Source: an uncultured Pirellulaceae bacterium (GTDB taxonomy: Bacteria; Planctomycetota; Planctomycetia; Pirellulales; Pirellulaceae). From it: a stretch of 64,000 bases of DNA. The notes under the pieces were generated by a model that was given only the letters and a program-made list of their open reading frames with translations, did no database searches and was not told the DNA's origin. The DNA lies in assembly GCA_938083195.1 (NCBI GenBank), contig CALKCK010000024.1:1-64000 (forward strand), read 5' to 3'. Positions 17,778 through 26,304 of the stretch are shown here, in pieces. The position numbers and the translations under genes were made by a program. The first letter of the stretch is position 1. The number at the start of each line of letters is the position of its first letter.

Positions 17778-17826
17778 TATAAAGATGTACGCCTATAAGA
17801 ACTATAAAGACGTGCGCGTCTAAGAA
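17778..17826. repeat. Imperfect 25-bp-period tandem duplication
   Basis: Two 24-base units starting TATAAAGA and ending TAAGAA lie one base apart, differing at about four positions. They sit roughly 50 bp upstream of the M1 peptidase start, so they could overlap its promoter or leader. Confidence 0.6.
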
Positions 17827-17870
17827 TTTACTTCCGTGAGTTTACAGCGGTGATTTGCCAAGGTTTTCAA

Positions 17871-20405
17871 ATGAGATATCAATCGGTTCAGGTTTTCGGG
17901 TTTACTTGCTTGATGGCGTTTTGCATGGGGCTTATTTCCGTGTCGAGTTTGTCTGGGCAGGAATCAAAGAATCAAAAGTTCAGTCAAGAAGATAAGTTTC
18001 GCCAATTAGAAGAGATTCTTCCCACGCCCAATCGAGAGCGGGCTGCTTCCGGGGCACCTGGGAGCGATTATTGGCAGCAGAAGGTTGACTACGAAATTGA
18101 CATACGTCTGAACGACGAAACGCAAGAGTTGTTTGGTAAGGAAGTCATTACCTATACCAACAATAGCAAAGATCGGCTTTCTTATCTTTGGTTGCAGTTG
18201 GACGCCAACATTCACCGCTCGGATTCAGATGCCAATCTGACGACGACCACTGATAATATCGCAGGGTTAGGGTTTGGCAGTTTAAAAACAATGTTGGCAA
18301 AAGAAGTTTTTGACGGCGGATTTCATATTACTCGGTGTGAAGACGCGAGCACTAAGAAAGTTCTCAAACACACCGTCGTGAAAACGATGATGCGTGTTGA
18401 TCTTCCGCAGTTGTTGGAGCCAGGGCAGACGTTTCAGTTTCAGGTTGATTGGAATTACGAGATTAACAACTCACGCATCCTTCGTGGACGGAGTGGTTGT
18501 GAGTTTTTTGAAGAGGATGGGAATTACATTTACGAGGTTGCTCAATGGTTTCCACGTTTGTGTGCTTACACCGATGCAACTGGTTGGCAGCACAAGCAAT
18601 TTCTTGGACGGGGAGAGTTCACTCTTGAGATGGGGGATTACGTTGTACGTATTACGGCTCCCAATGATCATGTAGTCGCTTCGACGGGTACGCTGTTAAA
18701 TCCCGAACAGGTTCTCACCGAACTTCAAAGGGAAAGGCTGGAGCAGGCGAAGTCGACCAAGCAACCGCTTTTCATTATTACTCCCGAAGAAGCAAAGAAA
18801 AACGAGTCGAGCAAGCCTGAGGGAACGAAGACTTGGATCTTTAAAGCAGATCAAGTCCGTGATTTTGCCTTTGCATCGTCTCGGAAATTCATTTGGGATG
18901 CGATGCAGCACAACGTTGGTGATTACCCCGTGATGGCGATGTCGTTTTATCCCAATGAGGGTGAGCCATTGTGGAGTAAGTACTCGACACACGCGATCAT
19001 TCATACGCTGGAAGTTTATTCGCGATATACGTTTGACTACCCCTACCCTGTTGCAATTTCGGTCAACGGACCTGTCGGTGGGATGGAGTATCCAATGATC
19101 TGTTTTAACGGTCCAAGACCCGAGAAAGATGGAACCTACTCAGCAAGTACCAAGTACGGCTTGATTTCGGTGATTATTCACGAAGTCGGCCATAACTATT
19201 TTCCAATGATTGTAAATACTGACGAGCGGCAGTGGACTTGGATGGATGAAGGTCTCAATACGTTTCTTCAGTATCTAACTGAACAGGAGTGGGAAAAAGG
19301 TTATCCGTCGCGGCGAGGAGAGCCACGCGACATTGTGGGTTATATGCGTAGCCCAAATCAGGTGCCAATCATGACCAACTCTGAGTCGATCCTTCAGTTT
19401 GGGCCTAATGGTTATTCAAAGCCGGCTACTGCACTCAATGTGTTGCGTGAAACAGTGTTGGGACGCGAGCTGTTTGACTATGCGTTCAAGGAATATGCCC
19501 AGCGTTGGAAATTTAAACGGCCGATGCCGGCGGACTTCTTTCGCACGATGGAAGATGCATCCGGAATCGATTTGGATTGGTTTTGGAGAGGTTGGTTTTA
19601 CTCAAATGACCATGTCGACCTCGCGATTACGGAAGTTCGCCAGCTAAACATTAATACTAAGGATCCCGTTGTAGAAAAGAAGATTCGGCGGGCTAAGCGG
19701 GATGCGATCCCTGAGTCGAATTCCGAGGCGCTTAATAAAGATCTAGGGAAACGAGCTGATCGATATCCTGGGTTAAAGGATTTCTATAACAGTTACGACT
19801 CGCTGGATGTGACCCCTGAGGAGCGACGGAGTTATCAGAGCTTCATGAAATCGCTCAGCGACGAAGAGAAGAAATTGATTGGGATGAAAAGGAACTTTTA
19901 CCTCATCACGATTGAAAACATCGGAGGCTTGGTAATGCCTGTCATTATCGATGCTGAATTTGAAGATGGAACAAAGCAGCACGTGCGAATTCCATCAGAG
20001 ATTTGGAGGAAAGATAATCTGAAGGTCACAAAATTATTGATGACAGAAAAACCAATCAAGTCACTCGTGCTTGATCCGCGCCTGGAGACTGCCGACGTTG
20101 AATTAGAAAATAACTACTTTCCTCGACGAATCATGAAGTCACGTTTCGATGTTTATAAGAGTTCGCGTTGGGGAAGCGGCGGGAATCCTATGAAAACTGA
20201 TTTGAATCGAAAAAAGGCAAGTAAAAAGCCGGCAAAATCTGGTCAGGTTTCGGAAGAAACGAAGAAGCCAGAGGCTGGGAAGTCTGGTGGAAAGAAACCA
20301 GCAGCAAAGAAACCAGCAGCAAAGAAACCAGCAGCAAAGAAACCAGCAGCAAAGAAACCAGCAGCAAAGAAACCAGCAGCAAAAAAGGGGAAAGGCAATG
20401 AGTGA
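17871..20405 (+). CDS. M1-family metallopeptidase with Lys/Pro/Ala repeat tail
   Basis: The protein has 844 residues from the ATG at 17871 (AAGG seven bases upstream); a GTG at 17850 is less likely. The signal peptide spans about 1-29. The zinc site is H437-EVG-H441 with the third ligand E460 18 residues on (MDEGLN), the spacing of the M1 family. The GAMEN exopeptidase motif appears as GGMEY (403-407). From about 770 the chain becomes basic and ends in six KKPAA-type repeats, encoded by a perfect 15-bp tandem array. The tail might bind the cell wall, DNA or acidic polymers; this is inference. Its last 8 bases overlap the DUF6702 gene, implying translational coupling. Confidence 0.92.
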   Translation: MRYQSVQVFGFTCLMAFCMGLISVSSLSGQESKNQKFSQEDKFRQLEEILPTPNRERAASGAPGSDYWQQKVDYEIDIRLNDETQELFGKEVITYTNNSKDRLSYLWLQLDANIHRSDSDANLTTTTDNIAGLGFGSLKTMLAKEVFDGGFHITRCEDASTKKVLKHTVVKTMMRVDLPQLLEPGQTFQFQVDWNYEINNSRILRGRSGCEFFEEDGNYIYEVAQWFPRLCAYTDATGWQHKQFLGRGEFTLEMGDYVVRITAPNDHVVASTGTLLNPEQVLTELQRERLEQAKSTKQPLFIITPEEAKKNESSKPEGTKTWIFKADQVRDFAFASSRKFIWDAMQHNVGDYPVMAMSFYPNEGEPLWSKYSTHAIIHTLEVYSRYTFDYPYPVAISVNGPVGGMEYPMICFNGPRPEKDGTYSASTKYGLISVIIHEVGHNYFPMIVNTDERQWTWMDEGLNTFLQYLTEQEWEKGYPSRRGEPRDIVGYMRSPNQVPIMTNSESILQFGPNGYSKPATALNVLRETVLGRELFDYAFKEYAQRWKFKRPMPADFFRTMEDASGIDLDWFWRGWFYSNDHVDLAITEVRQLNINTKDPVVEKKIRRAKRDAIPESNSEALNKDLGKRADRYPGLKDFYNSYDSLDVTPEERRSYQSFMKSLSDEEKKLIGMKRNFYLITIENIGGLVMPVIIDAEFEDGTKQHVRIPSEIWRKDNLKVTKLLMTEKPIKSLVLDPRLETADVELENNYFPRRIMKSRFDVYKSSRWGSGGNPMKTDLNRKKASKKPAKSGQVSEETKKPEAGKSGGKKPAAKKPAAKKPAAKKPAAKKPAAKKPAAKKGKGNE
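20291..20380 (+). repeat. 15-bp tandem array, six perfect copies, coding
   Basis: AAAGAAACCAGCAGC repeats six times without a mismatch, encoding the KKPAA tail of the M1 peptidase. Perfect identity at third codon positions indicates recent slippage expansion. Confidence 0.95.
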
Positions 20406-20994
20406 AATGAACCGCCAACGATTCAATCGACGAAGTCTTTTTCTTGGTGTCGCCCTTGTCGCGGCGGTGGTGTCGTCACCGGCTGACTGTCGAGCGTCTC
20501 ATCCTTACCACGTCAGTCATGCAGAAGTTAATTGGAATGCGAAATCTGGCAATTTTGAAATTGCCTTGTGCGTTTGGCCGGCTGATCTAGAGAAGGCTCT
20601 CAAAGGTGATTCTGGGAAGAGCGTCGATTTGGATAAAGTTGAGGATTTAGATCAATTATTGGAAGCTTATGTTGGGAAAAAGTTTCGGATCACTCAAGTT
20701 AATGCACAAGGTAATTCTGATTCAAAAAATCCTGAGTCGATCTCCATACGATGGGTCGGCCATGAGCGAGATCTGAAGAAAGCTTGGCTCTATTTTGAAA
20801 TTCCAGGTGATAAGGTGAACCGCCAATGGAAGATTGAAAATCGAGTGTTTTTTGAGCTTAATGAAGATCAATTGAATCATATCGATTTCAAATACGGCAA
20901 TTCCGCCAAGGTGGTGATCAGCCGTTTGGGTCAGGCTTCGCACCATGTTGATGCTTCTGATCTGGGTAAATTGAGAAACGTTCTTGTGAAATAG
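20398..20994 (+). CDS. DUF6702 family protein
   Basis: The protein has 198 residues from the ATG at 20398, which overlaps the M1 peptidase stop (ATGAGTGA). An RR-containing hydrophobic leader (NRRSLFLGVALVAAVVSS) suggests export. The mature part opens HPYHVSHAEVNWN and continues with IALCVWPADLEKAL, the DUF6702 pattern. A longer frame upstream would read the 15-bp repeat as Gln-rich sequence and is an artefact. DUF6702 proteins often neighbour M1 peptidases in Bacteroidetes and planctomycetes as far as I recall. The overlap here says the two act together, probably at the envelope. Confidence 0.82.
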   Translation: MSEMNRQRFNRRSLFLGVALVAAVVSSPADCRASHPYHVSHAEVNWNAKSGNFEIALCVWPADLEKALKGDSGKSVDLDKVEDLDQLLEAYVGKKFRITQVNAQGNSDSKNPESISIRWVGHERDLKKAWLYFEIPGDKVNRQWKIENRVFFELNEDQLNHIDFKYGNSAKVVISRLGQASHHVDASDLGKLRNVLVK

Positions 20995-21050
20995 CCTGAC
21001 CCGTTAAGCATTGGTTCTTGCCGAGTTTTTTTTGGGCGATTGCAGACGTC

Positions 21051-21749
21051 TTATTGGGCTAGGAATGGAATGCCTGTCAGGTTCATGGTCGCAATGAAAT
21101 CTTGCTGAACTCTCAAAAACGCATTGAGCAAGTTTTTTGGCGAAATTTCTTTCCTACTGATGATTTGCAGCGAGTCAGGTTTTACAACGATGGTCACGCC
21201 ACTTTCGGCGGTTTGGATTTCGCACCAGGTCAAATCTTTGTCGTAGTCGATGCTGAGGTTGCTGGGTTCGCAATCTTCAATGTGATCGACAATAGACTCT
21301 AAGTCGAGCGTGTCCTTGATGGCGATTTCCATCTCATTAAAACGCTGCCCGAAGACTTCTTCGAAGGGACCGGCAAAGACTCGGGCTGGTTCAATGATAG
21401 AAGTAATCAATCGCTGCCAAACGACGGTTCCTGGATCGTCTTCTGCTTGGCTTGCGTGATACTCATAATTGAAAAATGGGGTCGTGATGACGCCCATGCC
21501 ATCAGCGGGGCCGTGAACCTGAATTTCTTTTCTTTTCAATCCGTAAGCTTGTCGTAGTGATCGAAACGTTGCTTGTAAGTCACTATCGATTTCTTCGAAG
21601 GTTAAATCAACGACAAACCGTTGGTCACCAGCATTGTGGGTCGTTGGAATGCGGTGGTGCTTTGCAAATCCAGTGATTTGTTTGATGGGTTCCGCCGATT
21701 GGTCAATTAATTGCAAGGCATCGACGTTTTCAGAGTCGGAATTGGACAT
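21051..21749 (-). CDS. Hypothetical protein, unrecognised
   Basis: The protein has 232 residues, without a signal peptide or membrane segment, acidic overall. AGGA six bases before the ATG supports the start. It has alternating strands and helices (RFVVDLTFEEIDSDLQ; ATFRSLRQAYGLKRKEI) and a hydrophobic TTPFFNYEYHA segment. I do not recognise the family. It lies 37 bp downstream of the DinB-like gene on the same strand, so the two may be co-transcribed. It is probably cytoplasmic. Confidence 0.7.
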   Translation of the reverse strand: MSNSDSENVDALQLIDQSAEPIKQITGFAKHHRIPTTHNAGDQRFVVDLTFEEIDSDLQATFRSLRQAYGLKRKEIQVHGPADGMGVITTPFFNYEYHASQAEDDPGTVVWQRLITSIIEPARVFAGPFEEVFGQRFNEMEIAIKDTLDLESIVDHIEDCEPSNLSIDYDKDLTWCEIQTAESGVTIVVKPDSLQIISRKEISPKNLLNAFLRVQQDFIATMNLTGIPFLAQ

Positions 21750-21786
21750 GGGAATCCTGTTGAGTTGTTAGTGGAAGTGGTTCGCT

Positions 21787-22290
21787 TTAAACGCTAGGTA
21801 AGCCTTGGATTCGACGCCAAGCACTGACTTGGCCGAGGTGTCCATTTTCGTGATTGAACATTAGATAGGGAAGTGCGATTGCGGCAGTGGGCATGACTTC
21901 CTGCCAGCGAGGTAGGGTTACTGTTTTTTCGAAAACACGATTGTCCTCGTTGCCAAGTAATTCAGCAATTGCGAGATGTCCGTTGGTAAATTCAGCGACC
22001 AATTCTTCTTTGGATTGATAAATCGATGAATCTGAAATTGGTTTTGACTGCATGCCAAAGCGATGGGGTTTGGGATCGTCAAACGATTCGCCTTTGATGA
22101 TGGAGTTTATGATAGGAATGTAAACATTCAAATGACTAAGAACCCAGGCGGGGTGGTTCGCAGGGGCAGTTGGATCGGTGGAGGGTTGCAAAATCATCTG
22201 TTCGTCGGTGAGGTCGGCAACCAGTCGAGGTGCATAGTCTTGATTTTTTGTCCAAGCGAACAAGAAGCCATCGATTAAAGGCGTTGCCAT
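21787..22290 (-). CDS. DinB-like metalloenzyme-fold protein
   Basis: The protein has 167 residues from the ATG at 22290, preceded by GGTGA; a longer frame reaches 22362 but its extra 24 residues look unrelated. The four-helix DinB pattern is visible: NHPAWVLSHLNVYI early and MFNHENGHLGQVSAWRR at the end, supplying the usual metal-binding histidines. Members include thiol-dependent transferases such as bacillithiol S-transferases and many uncharacterised proteins. It is cytoplasmic. The orphan gene at 21051 follows in the same direction. Confidence 0.8.
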   Translation of the reverse strand: MATPLIDGFLFAWTKNQDYAPRLVADLTDEQMILQPSTDPTAPANHPAWVLSHLNVYIPIINSIIKGESFDDPKPHRFGMQSKPISDSSIYQSKEELVAEFTNGHLAIAELLGNEDNRVFEKTVTLPRWQEVMPTAAIALPYLMFNHENGHLGQVSAWRRIQGLPSV

Positions 22291-22404
22291 TTTTTCACCG
22301 TGTAAATTTGTATGAAACTCAAACAAAACAGAACATGTCGGTTTTATACCGTGCGAACGCAATTTTGGAAGTGGAGGGGGCGTAGATTAATGCTTATTTT
22401 GGGG

Positions 22405-22444
22405 GCTCCGTTAAAGTGCCCGTACGCTCCGTTAAAGTGCCCGT
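22405..22444. repeat. 19-bp direct repeat, 21-bp period
   Basis: GCTCCGTTAAAGTGCCCGT occurs at 22405-22423 and 22426-22444, separated by AC. It is intergenic, about 100 bp upstream of the Gfo/Idh gene, and could be a slippage product or a tandem regulator site. Confidence 0.85.
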
Positions 22445-22540
22445 TAGTTTACTGAGTTGGGAAACAACTTTGTTTTTAATTGCAGCATCGTCTAAACTCT
22501 AATGAAGATGAGATCGAGTGGATAGAATATAGGTGAATTT

Positions 22541-23821
22541 ATGGCGTTAACTCGAAGAACGTTTTTGCAATCGACTGCGGCAATGCCGGGGGTAATGTCC
22601 GCAATGCCATTTGCATCGGGCAGTAGGGTGCCCCCTAGTGATCGCATTAATGTTGCAATGATCGGTTGTGGAAAGATGGCCAATAGCTATCACCTCCCTC
22701 AGTTGTTGCAGCAACCGGATGTCCAATTGGTCGCCGTTTGCGAGGTGGATGCAACTCGTCGTGAGTGGGCGGCAGAGCGAGTCAATAAAAAGTATTCGGA
22801 TGGTAAGAAAGACTTCAAGGGCTGTTCCACCTACGTGGATTTTCGTGAGGTCATTGCGAGAGAGGATATTGATGCGGTGTGCATTGCGACACCCGACCAT
22901 TGGCATACCATTCCATTGATCGAAGCTTGCAAGGCAGGGAAAGATGTTTATTGTGAAAAGCCATTGACGCTGACGATTGCGGAATCAAAAGCGTGTATCG
23001 ATGCGGCGCGAAAATACAAACGAATCGTACAGACTGGGAGCCAGCAGCGTTCAGGGGTGTTCGGGCCTTTTCGGGAGGCCATCGAATTGATTCATAGTGG
23101 AAGACTTGGAAAGATTCACCGGGTAACCGTTGGCGTTGGAGATCCAAGTGTCGATTGCGATCTTCCAGAGGAGACGATGGAGCCTGGACTTGATTGGAAT
23201 ATGTGGCTTGGGTGTGCTCCAGAGCGAGCCTATAATTCAATCTTAAGTCCCCGAGGTGTGCATCAACACTTTCCAGCGTGGAGAAGTTATCGAGAGTACT
23301 CAGGCGGTGGTCACACCGATATGGGGGCGCATCATTATGATATTGCTCAGTGGGCCTTGAAGATGGATCAGAGCGGTCCAGTTGAGATCATCCCTCCGCA
23401 AGATCCGGAAGCAAAGCGCGGCGTTCGATTTCTGTTTGAGAATGGTGTCGAAATGGTGCATGGTGGGCCGAGTGGTTGTGTGTTTCATGGTGAAAATGGA
23501 ACGCTCCATATTGATCGCGGTCGGCTGAAAAGCGATCCAGAAGAAATTGTAAAAACACCACTTGGAGAGAATGAGGTACACCTGCCAAAATCTCCAGGAC
23601 ACCATCGAAACTGGCTTGATTGTGTGAAATCAAGAAAGGCGCCGATTGCCGAGGTAGAAAAAGGAGCGAGGACTGCAGCGATCATTCACTTAGGTAACCT
23701 CGCCTATCAGAAGAACAAGACGCTTAAGTGGAACCCCGAGACGTGGCAGTTTGGTGATCCTGCCGATCGTCCTTTGCTTGACCGAGAACGTCGAGACCCT
23801 TGGCAATTGCCGACGATCTAA
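22541..23821 (+). CDS. Gfo/Idh/MocA family oxidoreductase, Tat-type leader
   Basis: The protein has 426 residues. An N-terminal TRRTFLQSTAA motif indicates twin-arginine export. The NAD-binding Rossmann fold starts INVAMIGCGKMA (about 35-47). The C-E-K-P-L motif near residue 139 carries the catalytic-type Lys of the family, and GGGHTDMGAHHYDIAQWAL follows at about 250. Such exported Gfo/Idh proteins are abundant in planctomycetes and oxidise sugars or sugar acids; the substrate here is unknown. It precedes a PSD1/DUF1501 pair by 33 bp in the same direction, suggesting one glycan-related operon. Confidence 0.92.
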   Translation: MALTRRTFLQSTAAMPGVMSAMPFASGSRVPPSDRINVAMIGCGKMANSYHLPQLLQQPDVQLVAVCEVDATRREWAAERVNKKYSDGKKDFKGCSTYVDFREVIAREDIDAVCIATPDHWHTIPLIEACKAGKDVYCEKPLTLTIAESKACIDAARKYKRIVQTGSQQRSGVFGPFREAIELIHSGRLGKIHRVTVGVGDPSVDCDLPEETMEPGLDWNMWLGCAPERAYNSILSPRGVHQHFPAWRSYREYSGGGHTDMGAHHYDIAQWALKMDQSGPVEIIPPQDPEAKRGVRFLFENGVEMVHGGPSGCVFHGENGTLHIDRGRLKSDPEEIVKTPLGENEVHLPKSPGHHRNWLDCVKSRKAPIAEVEKGARTAAIIHLGNLAYQKNKTLKWNPETWQFGDPADRPLLDRERRDPWQLPTI

Positions 23822-23854
23822 TCAGTCATTTTTTATTTTTTTAGTTGGTCGATT

Positions 23855-26287
23855 ATGAAAACGAAAATTCATGTTGTCGCGCTGGTGCTTTTGCTTGCGG
23901 CACCGGGGTTTGCTCAGGATAGCGATCGGGTAGATTTTGCCCGTCAGATTCTTCCGATTCTTTCCAACAAGTGTTTTGTCTGCCACGGGCCAGATGCCAA
24001 AGATGAGGATCTTGTCAGGCTTGATTCGTTCGCTGGTGCGACGGAAGATCTTGGTGAATATCGAGCAATTGATCACCTTGATCCCTCCAAAAGTGAGTTG
24101 GTGATTCGCATTGATTCAGTCGATGACCCAATGCCGCCGGTCGAGTTCGACAAGAAATTGACAGATCAAGAGCGAGCGTTGTTAAGACGCTGGGTAAACT
24201 CTGGAGGTCAGTACAGTAAACACTGGGCGTTTGTGCCACCGGTGAAGAGTGAGGCTGTGAAGATTGCGGCGGACATAAATCCCATTGATTATTGGGTGGG
24301 TTTACAACTGCGGGAGAAGGGGATTGATTTTTCACCGTCCGCCAGTAAGTCCGTCCTTGCCCGCCGAGCGGCGTTGGTGCTAACGGGGTTGCCCCCTGAG
24401 CCCAAGTTGTTGGAGGCGTTTCTTGCGGACAAAAGTGAGCGGGCCTACCGTAGATTCGTCGATGAGTTACTCGCTGATCCTCGGTTTGGTGAGCACCAGG
24501 CGCGTTACTGGCTCGATGCCGTTCGCTATGGCGACACCCACGGTTTGCACTTGGACAACCGAAGAGGAATTTATCCGTACCGAGATTGGGTTGTCAAAGC
24601 ATTTAATGAAAACCTTCCCTTCGATGATTTTATCACTTGGCAGTTGGCTGGCGATTTACTGCCCGAGCCAACCATAGCACAGCAGGTCGCCACCGGATTC
24701 GTGCGCATGAATCCAACGACCGGGGAAGGCGGAGCGATTCCATTAGAGTTTCAGGCAAAAAACAATTTCGATCGCGTCGAGACGTTTGGAACGGTCTTTT
24801 TGGGAATGTCGTTAAATTGTGCTCGCTGTCACACGCACAAATATGATCCCATCAAACAACGAGAGTATTATCAGTTGCTTGCTTTTTTTAATAGCACCGC
24901 TGAACCGTCAATGGACCGTAACGCCTACGAGTACGGCACAGTCGCACGGGCTCCACAGGATCAGGACGCTTGGGCAAATTGGCAGTTGCTGGAATACGCT
25001 CAGGAGACGTTGTTGGCGGATGCGGGCAAGCAATTGGCGGCCAGTGATTTAGATCGCGAGGTGATTGCGAATTGGAATAAAAGTTCAGGGGACGAAAAGC
25101 TGAAACTGTTGGCTGGTGCAAGTGATCCGTGGTTACGGATGGACGGAAACGCCAATGCGAAGTTGATTCAATCCCGCAAATCGGAAGCTGTAAAAAAATT
25201 CACCACAACGTTAGTGGCTAAAGACCTGAAAGAGCCGAGGAAAACGCATGTTTTAAAACGAGGTGAATATGATTTGCCAATGGGGGATCCGGTGCAGCCA
25301 GGCGTGATCGAGGTTATGAGCGATTTGCCAGAGGGAGCGCCGAGCAATCGTCTAGGGCTTGCTCAATGGCTGACCGCGCGATCGCACCCACTGACGTCGA
25401 GAGTGATGGTCAATCAAAGTTGGCAGCGAATTTTTGGTCTGGGGTTGGTTCGGACTCCTGAGGATTTTGGAGTTCAGGGTCGGCAGCCGACGCATCCTGA
25501 ATTGCTCGATTGGCTTGCGGTACAATTTCAAGAACAGGGCTGGGACCACAAACAGCTGCTGCGGACAATGGTCACCAGCCGAACGTTTTGTCAGAGTTCT
25601 GCGAGACGCGAGAATGTTGCTGATGTTGAGAATTTATTATACGCCCGTGGGCCAAGTTTTCGACTTGATGCCGAGGTTCTACGCGACGTCGGTTTATGGG
25701 CAAGTGGGTTGCTCGATCCGACCATGGGTGGAGAGGGGGTAAAGCCGTATCAGCCGCCGGGGATGTGGCTCGCCATGGCTCATCCAGGAAGCAACACCAA
25801 AAACTATGTTGCCGACAAAGGCCCTCGGCTCTATCGACGGAGTCTTTATGTTTACTGGAAGCGAACCAGTCCGCATCCGATGATGACTCTTTTTGATGCT
25901 CCCAGTCGTGAAGCAAGTTGTGTTCGACGTTCAACGACGAACACTTCTTTGCAAGCTTTGGCTTTATTGAACGAGACCCAGCGAATTGAAATGGCAAGGA
26001 CCTTGGCGGCGAGACTGATGGCTGAGTCCGATCAAGATTCTCAACGCCTAAATCGTTTGTTTCAGATTCTCGCTTGTCGGCCGCCTACAGAGGCTGAGAG
26101 AAACGCCTGCGAACAATTGTTGTCCTTAATGTTAGCTAGATTTGGTAACGATAAAAAAGCGGCGGCGGAGCTGGTGAGTTACGGGGATGCTCCCGGAAAT
26201 AAGAAGCTTGATGTGGTGGTGCAGGCTGCCTGGACTCAGGTAGCGGCGACGGTATTGGCGAGCGATGTGGCGATTTTAGTTTATTGA
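23855..26287 (+). CDS. PSCyt1-PSCyt2(DUF1549)-PSD1(DUF1553) protein
   Basis: The protein has 810 residues. The signal peptide is about 1-20 (MKTKIHVVALVLLLAAPGFA). C40-FV-CH44 is the CxxCH of PSCyt1, and C322-AR-CH326 followed by THKYDPI marks DUF1549. DUF1553 begins near 490 with LAQWLTARSHPLTSRVMVN and includes FRLDAEVLRD. Unlike the copy at 1672 it has no golvesin-like insert, hence about 200 residues fewer. It is followed 17 bp later by its DUF1501 partner. The role is as uncertain as for the first copy. Confidence 0.93.
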   Translation: MKTKIHVVALVLLLAAPGFAQDSDRVDFARQILPILSNKCFVCHGPDAKDEDLVRLDSFAGATEDLGEYRAIDHLDPSKSELVIRIDSVDDPMPPVEFDKKLTDQERALLRRWVNSGGQYSKHWAFVPPVKSEAVKIAADINPIDYWVGLQLREKGIDFSPSASKSVLARRAALVLTGLPPEPKLLEAFLADKSERAYRRFVDELLADPRFGEHQARYWLDAVRYGDTHGLHLDNRRGIYPYRDWVVKAFNENLPFDDFITWQLAGDLLPEPTIAQQVATGFVRMNPTTGEGGAIPLEFQAKNNFDRVETFGTVFLGMSLNCARCHTHKYDPIKQREYYQLLAFFNSTAEPSMDRNAYEYGTVARAPQDQDAWANWQLLEYAQETLLADAGKQLAASDLDREVIANWNKSSGDEKLKLLAGASDPWLRMDGNANAKLIQSRKSEAVKKFTTTLVAKDLKEPRKTHVLKRGEYDLPMGDPVQPGVIEVMSDLPEGAPSNRLGLAQWLTARSHPLTSRVMVNQSWQRIFGLGLVRTPEDFGVQGRQPTHPELLDWLAVQFQEQGWDHKQLLRTMVTSRTFCQSSARRENVADVENLLYARGPSFRLDAEVLRDVGLWASGLLDPTMGGEGVKPYQPPGMWLAMAHPGSNTKNYVADKGPRLYRRSLYVYWKRTSPHPMMTLFDAPSREASCVRRSTTNTSLQALALLNETQRIEMARTLAARLMAESDQDSQRLNRLFQILACRPPTEAERNACEQLLSLMLARFGNDKKAAAELVSYGDAPGNKKLDVVVQAAWTQVAATVLASDVAILVY

Positions 26288-26304
26288 TGAAATGAAACGC
26301 GACC

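Larger units (their letters stand above)
16886..17870. other. Long intergenic region
   Basis: Nearly 1 kb lies between the Cys-pair repeat gene (-) and the M1 peptidase (+). It holds the candidate minus-strand promoter near 16950-16976 and two short tandem duplications near 17573 and 17778. A 60-codon minus-strand frame at 17378-17560 has no ribosome site and looks random. No RNA gene was recognised. Confidence 0.5.

Noticed and set aside
20287..20397. Gln-rich N-terminal extension of the DUF6702 gene
   Set aside because: It is the +1 reading of the 15-bp repeat. The real start at 20398 is followed by an export leader and lies at the usual domain boundary.
20139..20426. Minus-strand frames with CCWFL or LLLVS repeats
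   Set aside because: They are the antisense reading of the 15-bp repeat coding for the KKPAA tail.
22405..22444. Possible CRISPR array
   Set aside because: Only two 19-bp copies with a 2-bp gap, no spacers of proper length and no cas genes. The same holds for 37893-37928.
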